From contig NZ_JAJJJF010000002.1 of assembly GCF_022458745.1 (NCBI RefSeq), positions 434,001-498,000 of the forward strand: 64,000 bases of DNA, in the 5' to 3' direction. The DNA is from Bacillus piscicola. Lineage in GTDB: Bacteria > Bacillota > Bacilli > Bacillales > Marinococcaceae. The first letter of the stretch is position 1, and the number at the start of each line of letters is the position of its first letter. Below the pieces are notes generated by a model, which saw only the letters and a program-made list of their open reading frames with translations, ran no database searches and was not told the origin of the DNA. The position numbers and the translations under genes are program-made. Below, in pieces: positions 62,201 through 64,000 of the stretch.

Positions 62201-63288
62201 GCTTTGTCCCCCCATCCTGCTTGCGTTAATAAGGAATGTAACAATCTTTCTTCCACTGTTTGCAAAAACGGCTGGCCAACTTCCCTGAGCAGCACAAAAG
62301 TAATATCACCAGCGTTTGCTTTTTTATCATGCTTCATAATGGTAATAAGTTCATCCGCCGTAAAACGATCGGCTGCATCAACCGGGTAGCCAAGAGCCTG
62401 CAGCCAGCTCGCTTCCTCGGCAATATCCCATGAAGACAAGCTGAGCTCATTACTTACTCTCATTGCAAAAATCATGCCGCAAGCGACTGCTTCTCCGTGT
62501 GTCAGTTCGCCGTAGCCGGTTATTTTTTCGAGGGCATGGCCAAGCGTATGACCAAAATTCAAAAAGGCTCTTACGCCGGACTCCTTCTCATCTTGCTTTA
62601 CAATGTCGGCTTTGATCGAAATCGAACGCTTTAAAAACCCGCGAATGTGATCTTTTTTTATATCAGCTTCACTGTGGACATTTTCTTTCAGCCAAGCCAA
62701 AAATTCCGGATCTTTTATATACGCATGTTTGACCATTTCAGCAAAGCCGGAACGCCATTCCTTGTCAGGCAGGCTGGACAATGTTTCCGTGTCATAAAGA
62801 ACTGCTTCGGGCTGATGAAAGGCGCCGATTAAGTTTTTACCCAGTTCATGATTAATACCTGTTTTCCCGCCGACACTGCTGTCTTGTGCGAGCAAAGTGG
62901 TCGGCACTTGAACGAAAGGGATGCCGCGCATGTACGTGGCAGCCGCAAATCCGGCTAAATCGCCGATCACACCGCCGCCAAGAGCAATGATGATCGACTT
63001 CCGGTCCAGCCCTTCTTTCATACAAGCTGTCAGTACCTGTTCATACACCGCCATCGATTTAGAACTTTCGCCTGCCGGGACGATATGCATCGCGACTGGG
63101 ATCACCACTTCCAGCGATTTTAACAAATCGTCCCCATACAGCGGTGCAACCGTCTCATCTGTTACGATCAGAGCTTTACTCCTCCCGTTTAAAACGTTAC
63201 GCAGCATGGCAGCAGCATCACGAAGAAGGCCCTTCCCGATGTAAACCGGATAGGAAGTTGTATCTGTCGCGACGATTACTTCCTCCAT
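62197..63288 (-). CDS. aroB: 3-dehydroquinate synthase
   Basis: 363 residues. NAD- and metal-dependent second step of the shikimate pathway. Motifs are ALGGGVIGDLAGFAAATYM near residue 104, KTGINHELGKNLIGAFHQP near 150 and FLNFGHTLGHALE near 250, which supplies zinc ligands. GAGGGAG precedes the ATG at 63288. It starts one base after the aroC stop. Confidence 0.96.
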   Translation of the reverse strand: MEEVIVATDTTSYPVYIGKGLLRDAAAMLRNVLNGRSKALIVTDETVAPLYGDDLLKSLEVVIPVAMHIVPAGESSKSMAVYEQVLTACMKEGLDRKSIIIALGGGVIGDLAGFAAATYMRGIPFVQVPTTLLAQDSSVGGKTGINHELGKNLIGAFHQPEAVLYDTETLSSLPDKEWRSGFAEMVKHAYIKDPEFLAWLKENVHSEADIKKDHIRGFLKRSISIKADIVKQDEKESGVRAFLNFGHTLGHALEKITGYGELTHGEAVACGMIFAMRVSNELSLSSWDIAEEASWLQALGYPVDAADRFTADELITIMKHDKKANAGDITFVLLREVGQPFLQTVEERLLHSLLTQAGWGDKA

Positions 63289-63289
63289 C

Positions 63290-64000
63290 TTAAAACTCCC
63301 TCGCCCAGCGGTTATGTTCTTCGATATTTCTCGCGATTGCTTCCACGCGGTCAGAGCCAAACGTCTCCAGTAACGCAGCCGCCACTTCAATGGCAACGAC
63401 GTTCTCCATCACGACCGATGCCGCTGGGACCGCACAGCTGTCAGAGCGTTCAATACTCGCGGCGAACGGTTCTTTTGACTCAATATCGACACTGTTTAAT
63501 GGTTTATAGAGAGTCGGGATCGGTTTCATAACACCTTGGACAACGACCGGCATTCCTGTCGTCATACCGCCCTCAAAGCCGCCAAGGTTATTTGTTTTAC
63601 GAGAGTAACCTGTTTCCTTATCCCAAATAATTTCATCATGAACCTGGCTTCCTGGAAGAGACGCTGCTTCAAAGCCGATGCCGATTTCAACTCCCTTAAA
63701 GGCATTAATACTGACGACGGCTCTCGCAATCCGCGCATCGAGTTTACGATCATAGTGAACGTGGCTTCCGAGCCCTGTCGGCACGCCGGTGATGACCGTC
63801 TGAACGACACCGCCAATCGAATCACCGTCTTTTTTAGCGTCGTCGATTGCCTGCATCATCTTGGGTTCTGCCTCTTTATCTAAACAGCGAACCGGGGAAT
63901 TTTCGGTTCGTTCTTTCAAGTCATAAATATCCTTGTAGCTCGTATCTTTTGCTTTAATGCCGCCGATCTCGAGGACTTGTCCACCGACTTCAATGCCGAA
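63290..64000 (-). CDS. aroC: chorismate synthase (5' end outside the window)
   Basis: The frame is open to the window edge, giving the last 236 residues. Chorismate synthase makes chorismate from EPSP with reduced FMN. Visible motifs are [39 protein letters not shown] and [14 protein letters not shown]. It is the first enzyme-coding part of the aroC-aroB-aroH-trp-hisC-tyrA block seen here. The N-terminal quarter lies beyond 64000. Confidence 0.95.
   Translation of the reverse strand, partial: FGIEVGGQVLEIGGIKAKDTSYKDIYDLKERTENSPVRCLDKEAEPKMMQAIDDAKKDGDSIGGVVQTVITGVPTGLGSHVHYDRKLDARIARAVVSINAFKGVEIGIGFEAASLPGSQVHDEIIWDKETGYSRKTNNLGGFEGGMTTGMPVVVQGVMKPIPTLYKPLNSVDIESKEPFAASIERSDSCAVPAASVVMENVVAIEVAAALLETFGSDRVEAIARNIEEHNRWAREF

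Overview
The window is a chromosomal segment of a Bacillaceae bacterium. Low-to-mid GC content, Shine-Dalgarno sites of the AGGAGG type and many TTG/GTG starts fit this. So does gene content shared almost gene for gene with the Bacillus subtilis ypi/ypj/pan/dinG/ponA region: kapB, recU-ponA, nth, dnaD, aspB, dinG, panBC, birA, cca, bshA, bshB1, mgsA, dapB, ypjABC, qcrABC, ypiA and the aro/trp supraoperon. Acidic low-complexity tails on secreted parts of PBP1 and QcrC suggest a salt- or alkali-adapted member. That last point is inference.

Layout. 0-8.3 kb: a PucR-type regulator, kapB, an NRDE protein, a DUF2203 protein, and a plus-strand run of telA, an unknown gene, an MBL-fold hydrolase and an unknown gene. 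8.3-20.4 kb: ydbST membrane PH-domain pair, a CvfC-like HEAT protein, a phosphoesterase, a thioredoxin, a DUF3891 protein, ilvA, a small membrane protein, a phasin-like/AarF/TRIC run, a sulfurtransferase and yppE. 20.4-31.7 kb: a RacA-like protein, a RemA paralogue, recU-ponA, dynamin, nth, dnaD and aspB. 31.7-42.7 kb: a long minus-strand housekeeping block running from mazG through dapB, mgsA, bacillithiol synthesis, cca, birA, panBC, dinG and ypmB. 43.5-51.6 kb: a YitT protein, a zinc peptidase, ypjB, ypjA, the menaquinol-cytochrome c reductase genes and the TPR protein YpiA. 51.6-64 kb: a small unknown gene, then tyrA, hisC, trpABFCDE, aroH, aroB and a partial aroC, all on the minus strand.

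The aromatic block leads from DAHP-derived intermediates (AroB, AroC) through chorismate to tryptophan (TrpEDCFBA) and prephenate/tyrosine (AroH, TyrA, HisC). Its trpE leader has a clear promoter, an array of eleven NAG triplets typical of a TRAP binding site, and a perfect intrinsic terminator, so TRAP attenuation is strongly suggested. Several genes expected from B. subtilis synteny are absent: aroE (EPSP synthase), ypiB, panD, asnS, ypmA and ypoC.

The most unusual signal is a family of noncoding tandem repeats with an exact 52-bp period. It occurs at six intergenic loci, in both orientations. One locus is amplified into five near-identical 104-bp units. A second family, a dispersed 180-360-bp element, occurs four times. 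Neither contains a convincing gene.
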